A stretch of DNA of 64,000 nt from the NCBI GenBank assembly GCA_902702965.1, contig CACRXP010000421.1:304803-368802 (forward strand), written 5' to 3'. Under the pieces are notes generated by a model. That model had not been told where the DNA came from and ran no database searches. It worked only from the letters and a program-made list of their open reading frames with translations. Below are positions 10,185-22,560 of the stretch, piece by piece. This DNA comes from Spirometra erinaceieuropaei (lineage: Eukaryota; Platyhelminthes; Cestoda; Diphyllobothriidea; Diphyllobothriidae). The position numbers and the translations under genes are program-made. Position 1 is the first letter of the stretch. Each line of letters starts with the position of its first letter.

Positions 10185-11590
10185 GAAGAAGAAGAAGAAT
10201 CGAACACCGGAACAATTCGTTTATTATCCTGAGCTTTCAGACTCGTACAGGAGTACATCGTCAGAGGTAGTGGCAGAAACAGGACAAGCGGCAGTTATAA
10301 GGCACGTAGACCCAATCATCGACCGACGTCGCACGACTGGAGGTGACTACGAAGGGCTCTGTACGCCGGCGCCAGATCGATAAATCGATTGACCGAGTTC
10401 TCATCCGAGGCCCAGGCTTCAATCAATTCTCGGCCTGTTTTGTTTCCGGCGTGGGCAACTATTTTGGTGGCTGCGAAGTCAAACTTGTGACCCATTTCGT
10501 AGGTGTGGGCGGCCACTTGTGACAATGCGTCGCCTCGCCGCACAGCCAGCTTATGTTCATGTATGCGCGATCCGAGCATGCGTCCAGTCTGTCCTGTGTA
10601 ATTACAAGGACAATTTTGACACGGGATGCGATACATTACTCCAGATTGCTCTTCAGGTTTTAACCGGTCTTTGATCTTCATGACCCTGTTGCGCATGGTG
10701 GCTTTGGGGCGGTGTGCGATTCCAACCCCTAGCTCCGCAGCAATGCGCCCGGTCGCTTCTGAAACACCCTTGATGTATGGCAGAGAATGCCATATCGTCG
10801 GTGGCGTTGGTGTTTGAGTTCTCTGGTGGCGACCGCGTAGGCAGCGACTTATGAATGCCCTCGGATAGCCATTTTGCACAAAGTGGTCGCGGAGATAACG
10901 GGCCTCACGCGCTCTATCTTCCAGTGTGCTGCAATGAGTTTTGGATCCGTTTGAAGAGCGTCCTCACACAGCTTCGTTTGTGAGCCACCGGATGGTTGCT
11001 GTGAAAACTGAGAAGCTGTGTGGTGTTCGTTGCCTTCCTATAAACCGTCGTTTCAAGTTCACCGTTAAGGTTTCGTCTGACGAGCACATCCAGGAAGGGC
11101 AACTGCTGCTCCTGTTCTTCTTCTCTCGTGAATTTTATATCCGGGAAGACTGCGTTGAGCAGGCTGTGAAAATGTTGCAGCATGTCCTTCTTTACGATGA
11201 CGAACGTGTCGTCAACGTAACGTCGCCAAAACACCGGTTCATGTTGGAGGAAGGCAATCTTTTCCAACTCCTGTAGGACCAGTTCTGCCACCAAACCGGA
11301 GACCGGTGAGCCCATTGGTCTCTCCCGCAAAAGTGAAGAAAGTTTGTTGGCAGAATTCAAACAGCCTCATGAGGTGTTCAATTTTGAGGGCATTCTGAGT
11401 CTCATCGTACGCCTCTTCAAGTCTCTTGCGCAAGACTTCGCGGGCCACGTTTGGTGGGATAGATGTATTGTATTGTATTTTAGGGTAATAGGCAATGCCC
11501 TTGACGACCCTATTGAAAACGGTACACAAAATATAAATGTTAAATGTATATCTTACTAAAATTTTGTCAGTAAAATATTTGTTCACGGAA
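10185..11590 (-). mobile_element. Penelope-like element (RT + GIY-YIG), reverse strand, broken
   Basis: Minus-strand frames give, in order, a PLE-type region before the palm (about 11586-11290), then after a frame change MGSPVSGLVAELVLQELE and the intact catalytic motif WRRYVDDTFVIV (about 11215), the PLE thumb-side block FPDIKFTREEEQEQQLPFLD, and, in another frame (10879-10316), a GIY-YIG endonuclease domain CNYTGQTGRMLGSRIHEH. This RT-GIY-YIG order is diagnostic of EN+ Penelope-like retroelements. At least two frame changes and a short deletion before MGSPVSG make it nonfunctional. The N-terminal part is missing. A (GAA)n tract at 10187-10198 sits past its 3' end. Confidence 0.9.
10235..10264 (-). 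ncRNA. Hammerhead-like core at 3' end of the Penelope-like element (candidate)
   Basis: On the minus strand CTGACGA is followed by a hairpin whose arms ACTC and GAGT pair, then GAAA, about 50-80 bp after the GIY-YIG frame. PLEs are known to carry hammerhead ribozyme motifs. The helix next to the core is imperfect and helices I and III are not clearly closed, so this is a candidate relic only. Confidence 0.35.
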
Positions 11591-11599
11591 AACTTTCAC

Positions 11600-12169
11600 A
11601 ATGCGGGACTCCAAAGGGTGCGCCAGGCGGTCTTCTCAGTGTACACATGAAATTTTAATTGCAGTTATATACAATCAGCATAAAATGCAGTCATTTGCGT
11701 AGTTTGAGAGGGGGCATCTCATTAAGAGTCAGGGATGTGTTAAGTAGGGATGAAATCAAGAAGTGAAATTTATGGCTGGCCGCAGATGTGATAGGGGGTA
11801 GTGAATATCTTCTGCTAGGAAAGGAAGAAGAGATTTATAGGGACTGATAATTTGCAGTGAATTCTCTAGACACGCCTGAGAGGGGCATGAATATACCAGT
11901 GAAGTAGACCTGACGTAATGTTCTGGGGAAGTTCATTCACTGAAGATATCTATCAGGAAGTGCACGTTGGAACGTCCATTTGAGACAGAGCCACGAAAGC
12001 CCGTCGTCTTCTGAATGTATCTGGTTTCACAATCACACACTTTACAACATCGGGTTCTGCATTGCGAGGAAGCCACGACTACTCAGGTTAAACTGCCCAA
12101 AATCTCGGAAGCGCAGTATCTGGTGGCAACCAAAAAAGGCTGGGTCAGGTCCGGGGATGTATGGAGTGC
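11600..12169. other. Intergenic, nothing recognised
   Basis: No coding or repeat signature recognised between the Penelope-like element and the reverse repeat copy. Confidence 0.6.
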
Positions 12170-12400
12170 GGAGATGCCGACAGCTTGACCCTTGTTTCCG
12201 AAGGTGTCCACCGTGTGCACCGCAGCAAGGTGGGGGCGGGGACGGCGACTTGTGCATGGGTTCGTAGTGGACTTGCGCGGCATCTACCGCATCCTCTTGT
12301 CCCCCACCTGGGTCCGTTGTCATGACAAAGGGCAAGGTTGCTGGCACTGTGGAAACTCGCATCCAGGCGTGTCACCACACTCCCATCGGTTCATCATATA
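12170..12400 (-). repeat. GC-rich dispersed repeat family, copy 3 (reverse)
   Basis: The reverse complement contains GTGTGGTGACACGCCTGGAT, GTGCCAGCAACC, GCGGTAGATGCCGCGCAAGT and CACACGGTGGACACCTTCGG, aligning with the copy at 53755-54015. Related sequence may continue to about 12660. Confidence 0.75.
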
Positions 12401-12659
12401 CAACTGATCAGGATTTCGCACAATAAGAAAAATGTGTGGTGGTTCGGATTCCAACTGGCGCGCCGTGGGCTCGCCGCCGCACACCCGATGCTGGCACTTT
12501 TTATGGGTGCGCATTCCCGGTAACGCCTGTCGGACCCCGTATTGGTCCGGCGCATCTACCATGTGGGCTGTTTTGGGGTGTCTAAACAGGGAAGTACATC
12601 TCATACGTGCTGTGGGTTCCGTAGGCCCGATGCACATGATCGTCGCCATGTCGAGTTAC

Positions 12660-15600
12660 GAAAGTCAACAAGAAGTTTTCTAAATAAATGTCAAGGAGTC
12701 AAAGTTAGTTAAACAGTCTTTACCGCGATTCAGTTGTAACCGGCAGGAAAAACTTCAGCACGCCGCAAGCCAGCCGTTGGTTTTCTGTCGGCGCGATATG
12801 CGAGTGTGAGTCTGAGGCAAATCCGGCTGCGGCCAGCATCATGATTTCACGAAAGCCGAGGGCAAATTCAAGTAGCACAAACTGGCAAGGAGGTTTGGTC
12901 GTTGGCGTAACGCCCAGTAGACTGTCAAGTGGCTTGTATCCAGATGGACGCGAGTGAACGCTGCGGCGAAACTGAGAAGAGGACCTGGTGGAGACGCATT
13001 ATGACACCTAGTCTTATTCCACCAAACCCAAAGAAGCGACCGTCAGTATATGTCATCCCCTTTCCAGCGACCATCGCCGCCAGAGCCAGGATCTCTCTTT
13101 TTCAGGTGCCTTTCATCGCGACCTAACCCGTCCCTTTTGGCGCCGAACGTACACTCACTAGTCTGTCTGTTGCGGCGCCGTTCGACCCTTGGCTGCCGTC
13201 CAACTGTGATTTGTGGACCCGCTAGGTCATGCTCAACACGGCGGCAACACTCCGTAAACCTCTGTCCATCTGCCTAAATTGGCTGATTATATCCGCTGCG
13301 CGTGTGTGCGTCTCAACAACCAATATTCCCCTGTCTGACAGTTGTTCCTCACTCCACCCGGCGGGCGACCCAAGCTTAATTGGTCCGTCGTCTCATTAAA
13401 AGTAACTTCGCACCCACACCAGAATTCAGCAGCCGCTTGGGATGGCTAAGCAGATTATTTGGGAAAGCATTGCCCATCGCCTCGCTGGTGGAAGGAGCAT
13501 GAGATCATGTCCTAAACTAATGCTGGTCAATCTCGCAGTCTAAATGTAGGTCGTGGCCTGTGAGTGCAAAATAGGTCGTCCAAACAAATAAAACTGCCAC
13601 CACAACCATCCCCACCCCATGAGTTTCCACAGTCTACCCGGATGATAAGTGCTCCATCTGGCTGCCTGGGATGTTGGTTAGCTTTTAGACAATCTAGTCT
13701 GCAACTGCCCAGAAAAGAGGGCAGATATAACCATCCGCAAAATGTCTTGTCCAAAGACGGATATTGCGATTTTCAGATAGGACCGCTTCTTTGGTCAAGT
13801 GTCAATGCATGAAAAGAGTGCGGGAAACACATTTTTCCGGAGATAACGTCTATGGACAGAGCGGCGGGGTGCTGGGATTTATCTTCACAATCAAGAACGA
13901 CATCGTGGAGCGACTGCCCTGCCTGAAGGCGTGATTACCAGCGTCGCGAACAATAAACCAATCTCGCAAGTATTTGCGGTACGCTGTTAGCTAGCTCTCA
14001 GGGTTGAATATCAGACCGGCGAGGCCGCAATTCCATAATTTGGCCGCACCACGTTGCTCCACCATTATAAGTACGCAGATTAGTTAGTGGCGCCCACTTC
14101 ATAGTATCTTTGACTCCTCAACTCATTAAAAGGTAACACAGACGCGTGCTGTAGGACCACTTCGACTTCACGCCACTTGTAACGTAGACTGAACAGAACA
14201 CTGCTTACAGAACGAGCCGGATTCAAATTATTGACGATTTATGGAAGCATGCAATCCTGCACCGGTAGTTCATCTATCTAGCGACAGGCACCTTCACCTC
14301 ATTTTGTTTCCGAACTGTTCACTGGCCTGCCAAACTTCCATAGCCAGAGAGTACTTTTAAATCACAGAGGAAAAACAGCCCATGAAGAGCTCCTGCCGCT
14401 CTGAGCTATCATTGGCATAGGCGACTGCAATGACTCAGCTACTAAAGGTCAGCCACTGATACGTCCTAAAGCAAGAGTGGATGTGCAAGAGTAAACGTAT
14501 AAACAATCACTCATGGCTTGACTGCATTAAATTAGATTCTAAAAATCTGTATTCAGTTCATGACGTACGGTCTTGCAAACACTGGTTTAGAAAATGGACG
14601 AAGAGCTCTTATGGTTTGAAATCCGGCGTATGAGGAGGCTATCGACGGACATTTTCTCAAAAACAAAGAATTCTAAAAAGAGGGGACCAGTGATGACGCA
14701 CACAGAGTAGGGACAATGGCAAGAAAAGCTGATATGACCGCTTATGCCATACTAGATGTTGTCATCCGACCGTGCGCAAGAACAAAATTTTGCGGACCTC
14801 GGGATGCGACACCCTACGTCCTCTGTCATTGAGAGTCATATCCACTCGAAGAGAAAGTTTTCTAAAACATTTTCCCGAGACATTCCCGGCATCCAATGTT
14901 CAGTATGATTTTCCGGGGCTCACTGTAAGTATTGGCCCGATGATGAGTTACTGAAAACACGTGTTTGCCAAACTGACTTTTCAAGCGCAACATTTTCCAC
15001 TTCCCAAAGCATTTGCTGTAGTAGGTCTCAAAATCGAATGAGCGTTTCCATTCGCCATCGGTACTACTGCCGACATAAATCGTGTTTGTTTTAGAGGACG
15101 GCTACCGAATTTTTTGTCCTCGTCACTGAATCAGTCATGGTTTTCTACGTTTTATGCGATTGAGGACTTCCTGAGCGGCGCAGCTGGTGGTGGCCGAAGG
15201 AATACTTTGCGCAGGCTCTATATCCGGCCCGGGTATTGAGCGACTCGGCAGCCTCGTGCGTCTGCGAACATAGCCCAACATCCTGAGGCAATAGCAAAAG
15301 TGGCAATAATAACCTTCAAACCACTATGTAGAAATTCTGTTTGGCGGTGTTAGCTCATTATTTACAGGGTAGTCTGGTCCAAATTTTGGTACACAGACTG
15401 GGGCTGTGTTATAATCCCCAAGAAAGCTGATAGATTGCTGTGGGGAAGCCATTGTGGTATAGGTCTTCTTATTACTGACAGAAAGGTCTTCGCATCCATC
15501 TTCCTCAGTCGTGCCCATTTGCGCGAATGAGAATCCGAGCGGTCTTTGTCCAGGAGGAGGATTTATTGACCAGAAATTGTTCCTTCTCGACTTGCAACAT

Positions 15601-18600
15601 CGTACTGTTTTTTTCGCAGATGTTGATTCACCATTGACTCTGACCATCGAGTTTCTCCGTCGTCGATCCTGCCATATTATCGCGTGCAACCAAAAAGACT
15701 TCGCCTGATTCGAGCTTACTATCGCAGATTTAGGACCGAAGTCCTAGTGATTGATGAGGAGAGCGACTTCCTTCATTGCACCCTCCTCGGTATCTGTCAC
15801 ATACGCCTTCCCTCGTGAGATCCATACTACTAAGTGATCTGTCGGGCTCTTCAACAGGCATTGACAAAACTCCCGATGTTGCGGCAGGCCTCGAATACGC
15901 TAACGAAGTCGTGTTGTTGTGAGCTACTGGACAGGCATTTATTGCACTGTGCTCCAGATAGGTGCGACGGCGGGAGCAGTAAACTTCTAAATGAAACCTC
16001 CAAATACAGATTTGCTCGCGGGTTTTGCGGTCGAATATATACGACAGGCCACTGTAGACTTTTGGGGCAGTGAACTGCTTATGTTATCATCGACCAAAAT
16101 TTGTCACATGCACAAGGTAAGGATGAAATTGAATGTCGGATCAACCGGACATTTAGGGTGTAACTTTGTTTAGGCTTCCGGAATCTACATGAGATCAGCA
16201 TGAAGACCAAACTGCATGCACATGAAACCTATGTCAAGACACCTCCCGCCTACATGCGAGACATGGCCTAGGTACTCAGAGGACATCATTCGGCTGGATA
16301 TGTTCGACTGATGGCGCCTGCGCTCTGTTCTCCGATTTCATCTTCAATGAACGACTGTACCTCCCTTCATGGACAGAGCCTGGTATGTGCGCCTCCATTA
16401 TCCGCTGACCCATATGGCTTTGCAATGTGGTAAGCCAATCTAGTGATGAGATCGTTCAAAATGCTGGTTCGCCCTTACTTTGTCCTGACGAGGGTGGGCG
16501 TGGTAAAAGCTGACCGGAAACGCATCCCTGATCTGGCGTTCTTCGAGGCTGTCACATCAAATGAATCAACTTATAGTTCAAGAGTCTACTTCGGAATAAC
16601 CGCCATGAAACTGCAGCAGTTAAAATTAAAGCAAGCCCAACCGAGGCAATTGGAGTCGTACCCAGTGTCCCTAGAGCCTAGGGGAACGAGTGTACACAAG
16701 CAGCGGACCAGACTGAGGGAACTTACGGGTCTACGTCCAGACGGATGGTGTGCCGGTGCACTTGAGTCCTTGAATATGTAGTAACCCAACCCCGGGAACC
16801 TGTTTTTATACTACATTTCCGACGCAAACTTGCACATACGCACCAACAGTAGTCGTTCATCGGAGATTGTGAGGCCCGTCTGTTGTCCGCATCGGTCCTG
16901 ACCACACCCGGAAACCCAGAGGCTCTGCGTAATTTTCGGTCAATCAAAGTTGCCTAAACCGGCTAATCAACTTCAGGGCTGACGCAGATGTCTACGCTCA
17001 AAGCTTTGATGTCTGATCCATCAGCGTTGAACTAACACCTCTCGCTACCGTCTGTCAACTTGTCTCAACCTCTTTCTATCCGTTCCATAGAGAATACAGT
17101 ACCCTCTTCACTGGCGCCGAACTCCTACCCGAGGCCTGGCTAGGACTGCCTATAGTTTAAGCTCTCGCGAGAATCACGTGGGTCGGCTGAGGCGGCACGC
17201 GGACGTGTTGCCCTGGTCACTGTTGGGTAACCGGAAGCGAAGTAGCCCCCCACCCCACTTTGGAAAACGCTGGAAATCCCGGCCAGCAAAAAGGCATGAG
17301 TTGAAAATATGCCTCTTTCGAGGTAGTTACTCTGAAGATGCCACGGCCACCTGCGAGTGATCTATCGAAGACGTGGAGACAGCTAGAGCCAATTATCTAG
17401 AGAATGCTGTCTACGAGGCTTATCGAGGTAAGCCGCTTAGACAATACCAAAATAAAGGGCAGTATCGTGACAGAAACGACCGAGCGCATACGCGTTCGGT
17501 GTCTTCGCCTCTGCCAAACCCCAAACTGGAAAGCGCACGACGTAACTCCTAACCACAAACGACGCCGGTAACTTGGCAAACGGAAAAGCTGTAACAGTTT
17601 CCTAGAAAGTCTAGCGTTCGTGCTCTCGCCAGAGTTCCCAAATCCCCTCCTCCCGCCGCAAGAAAGCGTACTACCAGGGAGTCATGACACCCCGATCCAT
17701 TTAAGCTACTCCCTCCAAGCGATCGCATCGCTGCATATTACCACAGTTTTACAGTCAGACTTGTTGCACCTGATCGATGACTACTTCGATCAGACCCGGC
17801 TAGTGTCCTTTCCGGCCCAGAGAGATGCTGACCATCTGAGAACGGTTCCAAGGTCTGCTAAATATTTTTTGGATGCCCGACGCCGACCCAGAGGCATTAT
17901 TCGACGATGGGTGATCACCAACGAACGAACTCGCCTCCGAACCTTCCGTTTGATATCACGGTAAGAAACCCTCGACCCAGTAGTTGCAACGGGAAGCACA
18001 TTAAACGGTCGGCCTGATGTGGTAGCTGCGAAGTCCTGCTTCATATGTGCCACTCAATACGATCACACGTATTGCCTTGCAACCTAACACAAACCCATTC
18101 CTGGACCTGTTTCAGCTGTTCGAGAAAAATAAATGACCGAACTACCGCTGAGATCGTCTCCTGCTCAAAAACTACGACAGAGTCACTTTTGAGCTGAAGG
18201 GAGCTGGCGGTGTTGTCAAGCGCACACGATGACGACAAAAAGTGAAACAAATCAGCAAAAGACACAAGCAGATAGGATAGTTGGTGGTTCGATAGTGTAC
18301 TTAGCATCCCTGACTAATGTTCGAAAATTTTCCATTCGATCCTACGAAAGGTGCAGTAGATTTCTGTTTAAGCCACCAGGGACAGCGTTTTGCCTGGGTA
18401 GGTTTTGAAGAGAAAGGATCAGCAGGCAAAGAAGCGGTTAATAGGGAAAATATTCTAATATACAGGGCCTCCGTACGCACAGAGAAACGTCGACTGCTTG
18501 TCAAGGAAGTAGGTCCCGAAAGCCCCCAGAAAAGAGGGCAGTCTTCAGGGTCACGGGCTTCAGTCAGATACGAAATAAGACATCATATACACAACGCGGA

Positions 18601-19650
18601 ATGAGGAAAATTAGACGATTTAGAGCAGTAAATGCTGAGCGCTAGTTCAAATCAGACGTCATCCAGGATAGAGTCAGGTTCAAGCCATGCAATGCCCCGA
18701 GAGGAAAGGATTTCAGCTCGCCGTTTGGATGCCTGCTTTACTTCTGCAAGATGATCGGCCCGTAATCGGAATATTTCCTCTTCTGAAGTCCTTGTAAACC
18801 TCGAGTCAATGTCAAAATCTGGCTTCTAATGGGTGGATACAAAAAACCGGGGGTACAGTGATGGGAGAGAGCAATTTCATCGAAGCAGACAATGATCCTA
18901 ATACAGCAGCCTTTTACAAATTGCTTTAAAGAACTTAGCGTTAAGGTTCAGCACAGTTCGACGTATCGGATAAATAGGCGTATTTCAAATGAATTTATTA
19001 TACGATGATGTGAAGTGCATGCGTGGCGTGGGTAGACTGGCTTAAAATAATACTTGGGTAGGAAACTTAAATAAGGTGTTAGACGATATTTTCCCCAACA
19101 TGTGTTGCATAAACGTGCGCTCCAAAATCAGATGTGTGTGGTTGGAAGACCAAATAGAATGTTGGCTAATGAAGTAACGGTACTGTTCAAGATTAAATCC
19201 AGGAAGAGGGAAAGACTGGTTACCCGTCAGCCTAGCTAGCTACCCAGTGCGGTCACAGGTGACGGATAGTGGAATGGCCTTCGACTGTGAGATAAACAGA
19301 CTCGGATCACTGCCAAGATGCAGAGGCCTGGGGTGCAGCACGCCGACAGCCTCATAAAGTGCCACGAAGCCCGATGACGGCACCGCGACATGGCAAACGT
19401 GAACCGCCAGTAAGTTAGTTTGACTGCCACCGCTGCCTTGTTATTAGGTTCTTGGACCAAAGCGCTAGAGGAGCCAACCTCGAATAAATAATCCCAGCGG
19501 TTGTTGAGGATGTGTGTGTACTCATAATCCCTTAGAAACCTCATGAAAATATGTCCGAATACAATATTACGATCCATGCTACGATGTCTGCGGGAACCGA
19601 CGGGCTACACAACCTTGGTTCAGCAGTGCGGACAAGTAGTATGCAAGCTG
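12660..19650. other. About 7 kb intergenic, no recognised gene or element
   Basis: Open frames here (for example 15324-15689 minus, 16443-16781 plus, 17620-17964 plus, 18317-18604 plus) show no domain I recognise, no splice-linked partners and no conserved motif. Likely decayed repeats. The last few hundred bases could be the 5' untranslated part of the LINE that follows. Confidence 0.55.
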
Positions 19651-19659
19651 GATCACTCA

Positions 19660-22560
19660 ATTGACAATGGATCCTAGGTATTGGACTTCGGAATGCGCGA
19701 ACGTTCCTGGACCCTGGCACCCAAAGTCTGATGGCGCAGTTTCATCAGGACAATGTGGATGTCTGCTGCCTGTATGAAGTTCGAATTCCCGACTCTGGTG
19801 CTTGGGAAATAAATACCCTGGGAGTCAACTCACACTTTACCCTGTACCAGAGCAGCCCACGCGACTTTTCTGGTAGACACGGGGTGGCGATCGCTCTCTG
19901 GCAACAAACGAACCGTGCACTACTCGCCTGGGAATCAGTCAATGACTGGATGGTCTATGTGCGACTTAAGGATCATTTTACGAAGATCACCGTCATCATC
20001 GTGCACGCACTAACATCAACTGCCGCACAACGTGACAAAGTATTTTACTCGCAGCCCCAAGCGTTAGTTGAAAGGCTCTCCCGTCATGATCTGCTGGTTG
20101 TTGTCGGGGAACGGGATGGCCGAACTGGACCTGACGACTCTTCAAACAGTCACCATATTGGCCGCTTTGGATTTGGTTCGCCGGGAAACGATGAGAGAAT
20201 GCTAAACGCTGCTGATCAGAACCGACAAGTGTTTTCAGCATCGCCACTAACATCTGCTGATACCTGGAATTAAAATGACGATCACAGAATCGGTCGGCTC
20301 GATTACATTCTAGTCAGTTTAAGGTTCCGCAGATGGGTTCACGATAGCAGATCGATGCGCGGTGCCGAAATTATTAACGCTCCTGGGTCTGGCCATGGTC
20401 TTGTTTGCACAAGCCCGAAAGTTGACCTCTCATTTGCACCCAAAACGACGCGTGCAAGACACCTTGGTGTCGCCAAACTACGACAGCCCAATACTAGCGA
20501 CGCCCTGAGCAGAGACATTTGATCCCGTTTTACGAACCGAGTCGACGGAGATGGCAGTGGCCAGTGGTCATCAGACTATGGGGCAGCTGAGGAAATCCTT
20601 CGATACACCCAGTGACGACGTAATGGCCGGATCAGCGGAGGGGCCTAGCAGTTGTCTGCCCAAACTGCCCGAGCTAGGTCCCGTAATGATGATTCTTTCC
20701 GCCAACTCCGAAAAATGACGGTAAAATCAACAGGGAATAACCGGAAGGAATATTGGGTTAAAACAGCCACTTTCATGGCACAGGCCTCAAACGTTGGTGA
20801 CACTCGAAGTCTAACAAATTATCCGCCAAGTTAGTGATAAGCCCTCGATACTGAGCGGTTCTGTTCGCGATGCCAAGGGCGGCTTTACTACTGACCACTT
20901 GACCAAGATCGATCGTTGGTGTGAGCACTTTCAGCACCTTCTCCACTTTGACGAGCAACCCATCACACCCTCGCTCTCCTCTGTAGCAGTGTTATCCCGT
21001 TCCAACCTATGCAGCGTCATGCGAACCCCTTCTGAATAAGTCGCTTGTGCAATGTACAAAGGCTATGCAACAACAAGGCGCACGAAGAAGACGGTATTGC
21101 CGCTAAAATCTACAAGCCTTGTATCGACATTCTGGTGCCCTGGCTCCATGAAGTGATTGAACAAACGCGGAGAGATGAGGTTGTTCCTAATGACTGGGGC
21201 TCGAGAATCCTTGTGCCTGTCTTCAAGACGGGTGATAAGACAATAAATGAAATCTGCTACGGCATAAGCCTCATCGACGTTGCTGTGGAGGTCTTCGACG
21301 TTATCTTTCTTAACCGATTCAGGACTGTACGTGACTCTAGAAGGAGACCTAACCATGCCGGATTCCCAGCTGGGCGTAAATGCGCCGACCAGATATTTAC
21401 ATCGAGGAGCATTATCGAATTCCATCATAGCTACAAACAGCAGGCGGCCATCTGCCGTGTTTACTTCACCGCTGCGTTCGATCCCGTTCATCGTTAGACT
21501 CTGACAAATAATGGAGCTGGATGGTGTGTCGGCCAAAATCACAACTATGATAAAGGCCTACTATCGCTCAACCACAGCCGGAGTTCTAGTCCACAACAAT
21601 CTCAAACGCTCGATGTTCGGTCTGGCGTTCAGTAAGGTTGTATTTTGCCGCTCCTGTTCAACTACCCCGTTGATTGGATTCTCGGGAACGCCCTACATGA
21701 AGTTGACGATGTCGAGTTTTCACCCGGCCGCCGGCCGACTAATCTCTGCTACGCCGATTGCGTCGCTTTAATACCTTCAAGCTTTAGCAACAGTACATGG
21801 TGTCCCAGGTGAATGAAGTCGTTAAGTCCGTCAGCTTGTCCATAAACGATGGGAAGACCGAAGTGCTTTCAAACCGCACCTCTGACCAGACGAAAGCACC
21901 TCTAGAAATTGGTGGCTGTCAACTTGAAGATATAGACAGTTTCAAATTCCTCGGGGTGTGGTTGCTGCCGAATGGGCAGAGTAAGGACGACGACATTGTC
22001 TTCTGAAATGATGCTGCTCGCCTGGTTTTCTCGAGCTTTCGAAAACGTCTACAAACCCCACGCGACAGCTCCATCGGTAGGAAGATCCGTGTGTACCGTG
22101 CATCCGTCCAGCCAGTCCTTCTGTACGATTGTGAACGCTGGGCTGTGCGCGTAAAAGGGGAGAGAAAACTGCAAGGTATTTGACCACCACTGTTTGAGGA
22201 CCATCCTCCGAGTGAAGTACACCGAGTTCGTATCAAATGAGGCAGCCGGCACTAGCTGTGACAATATCGCAAGGATATATCAGGAATTCAAAAAAGACGA
22301 CTGGGGTGGTTTGGGCACGATCTTGGTCGTCCACCTCACGAGCTCATGTTTCTGCCCTCGACGCGGTACCGATACCCACTTAGGCGGTCAACTTAAAACC
22401 TAGCTCGACACAGCCTTCACGACATGGAATTAGTTCTCGGACCTTCGGTATTTGATCTCCGTCGCTGGTGAAGAGAATAGGTTGAGCTGTCCAGATCTGC
22501 TGTGAATCGCCAAGCGTGGAGAAGTACAGTCCGTGATATCATCGAGGCCGGCTAGATCAG
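19660..22560 (+). mobile_element. RTE-like LINE (endonuclease + RT), near full length, dead
   Basis: Order on the + strand: AP-type endonuclease (19731-20273: DNVDVCCLYEVRIPDSGAW, SGRHGVAIAL, then GRLDYILVS near 20290), a linker, RT (21045-21497: KIYKPCIDILVPWLHEVIEQ, FTSRSIIEFHHS), thumb/connection (21797-22006: LSINDGKTEVLSNRTSDQ, DSFKFLGVWLLPNG) and a C-terminal tail to about 22555 (NRQAWRSTVRDIIEA). Catalytic positions are changed: expected GDxN reads GERD, expected SDH reads SGH, motif A has Tyr in place of Asp (CRVYFTAAFD) and YADD reads YADC. Several frameshifts and stops are present. This is the common RTE/CFDP2-like LINE type of flatworms. Insertion lies between DDX1 and UBE4B. Confidence 0.92.

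Noticed and set aside
15324..15689. 121-codon open frame on the - strand
   Set aside because: Low-complexity Arg/Ser start and no recognised domain; not supported as a gene.
16443..16781. 112-codon open frame on the + strand
   Set aside because: No recognisable domain, no neighbouring exons in phase, and similar lengths occur by chance here.
18317..18604. 95-codon open frame on the + strand
   Set aside because: Looks protein-like at first sight but matches no family I know and has no splice partner.
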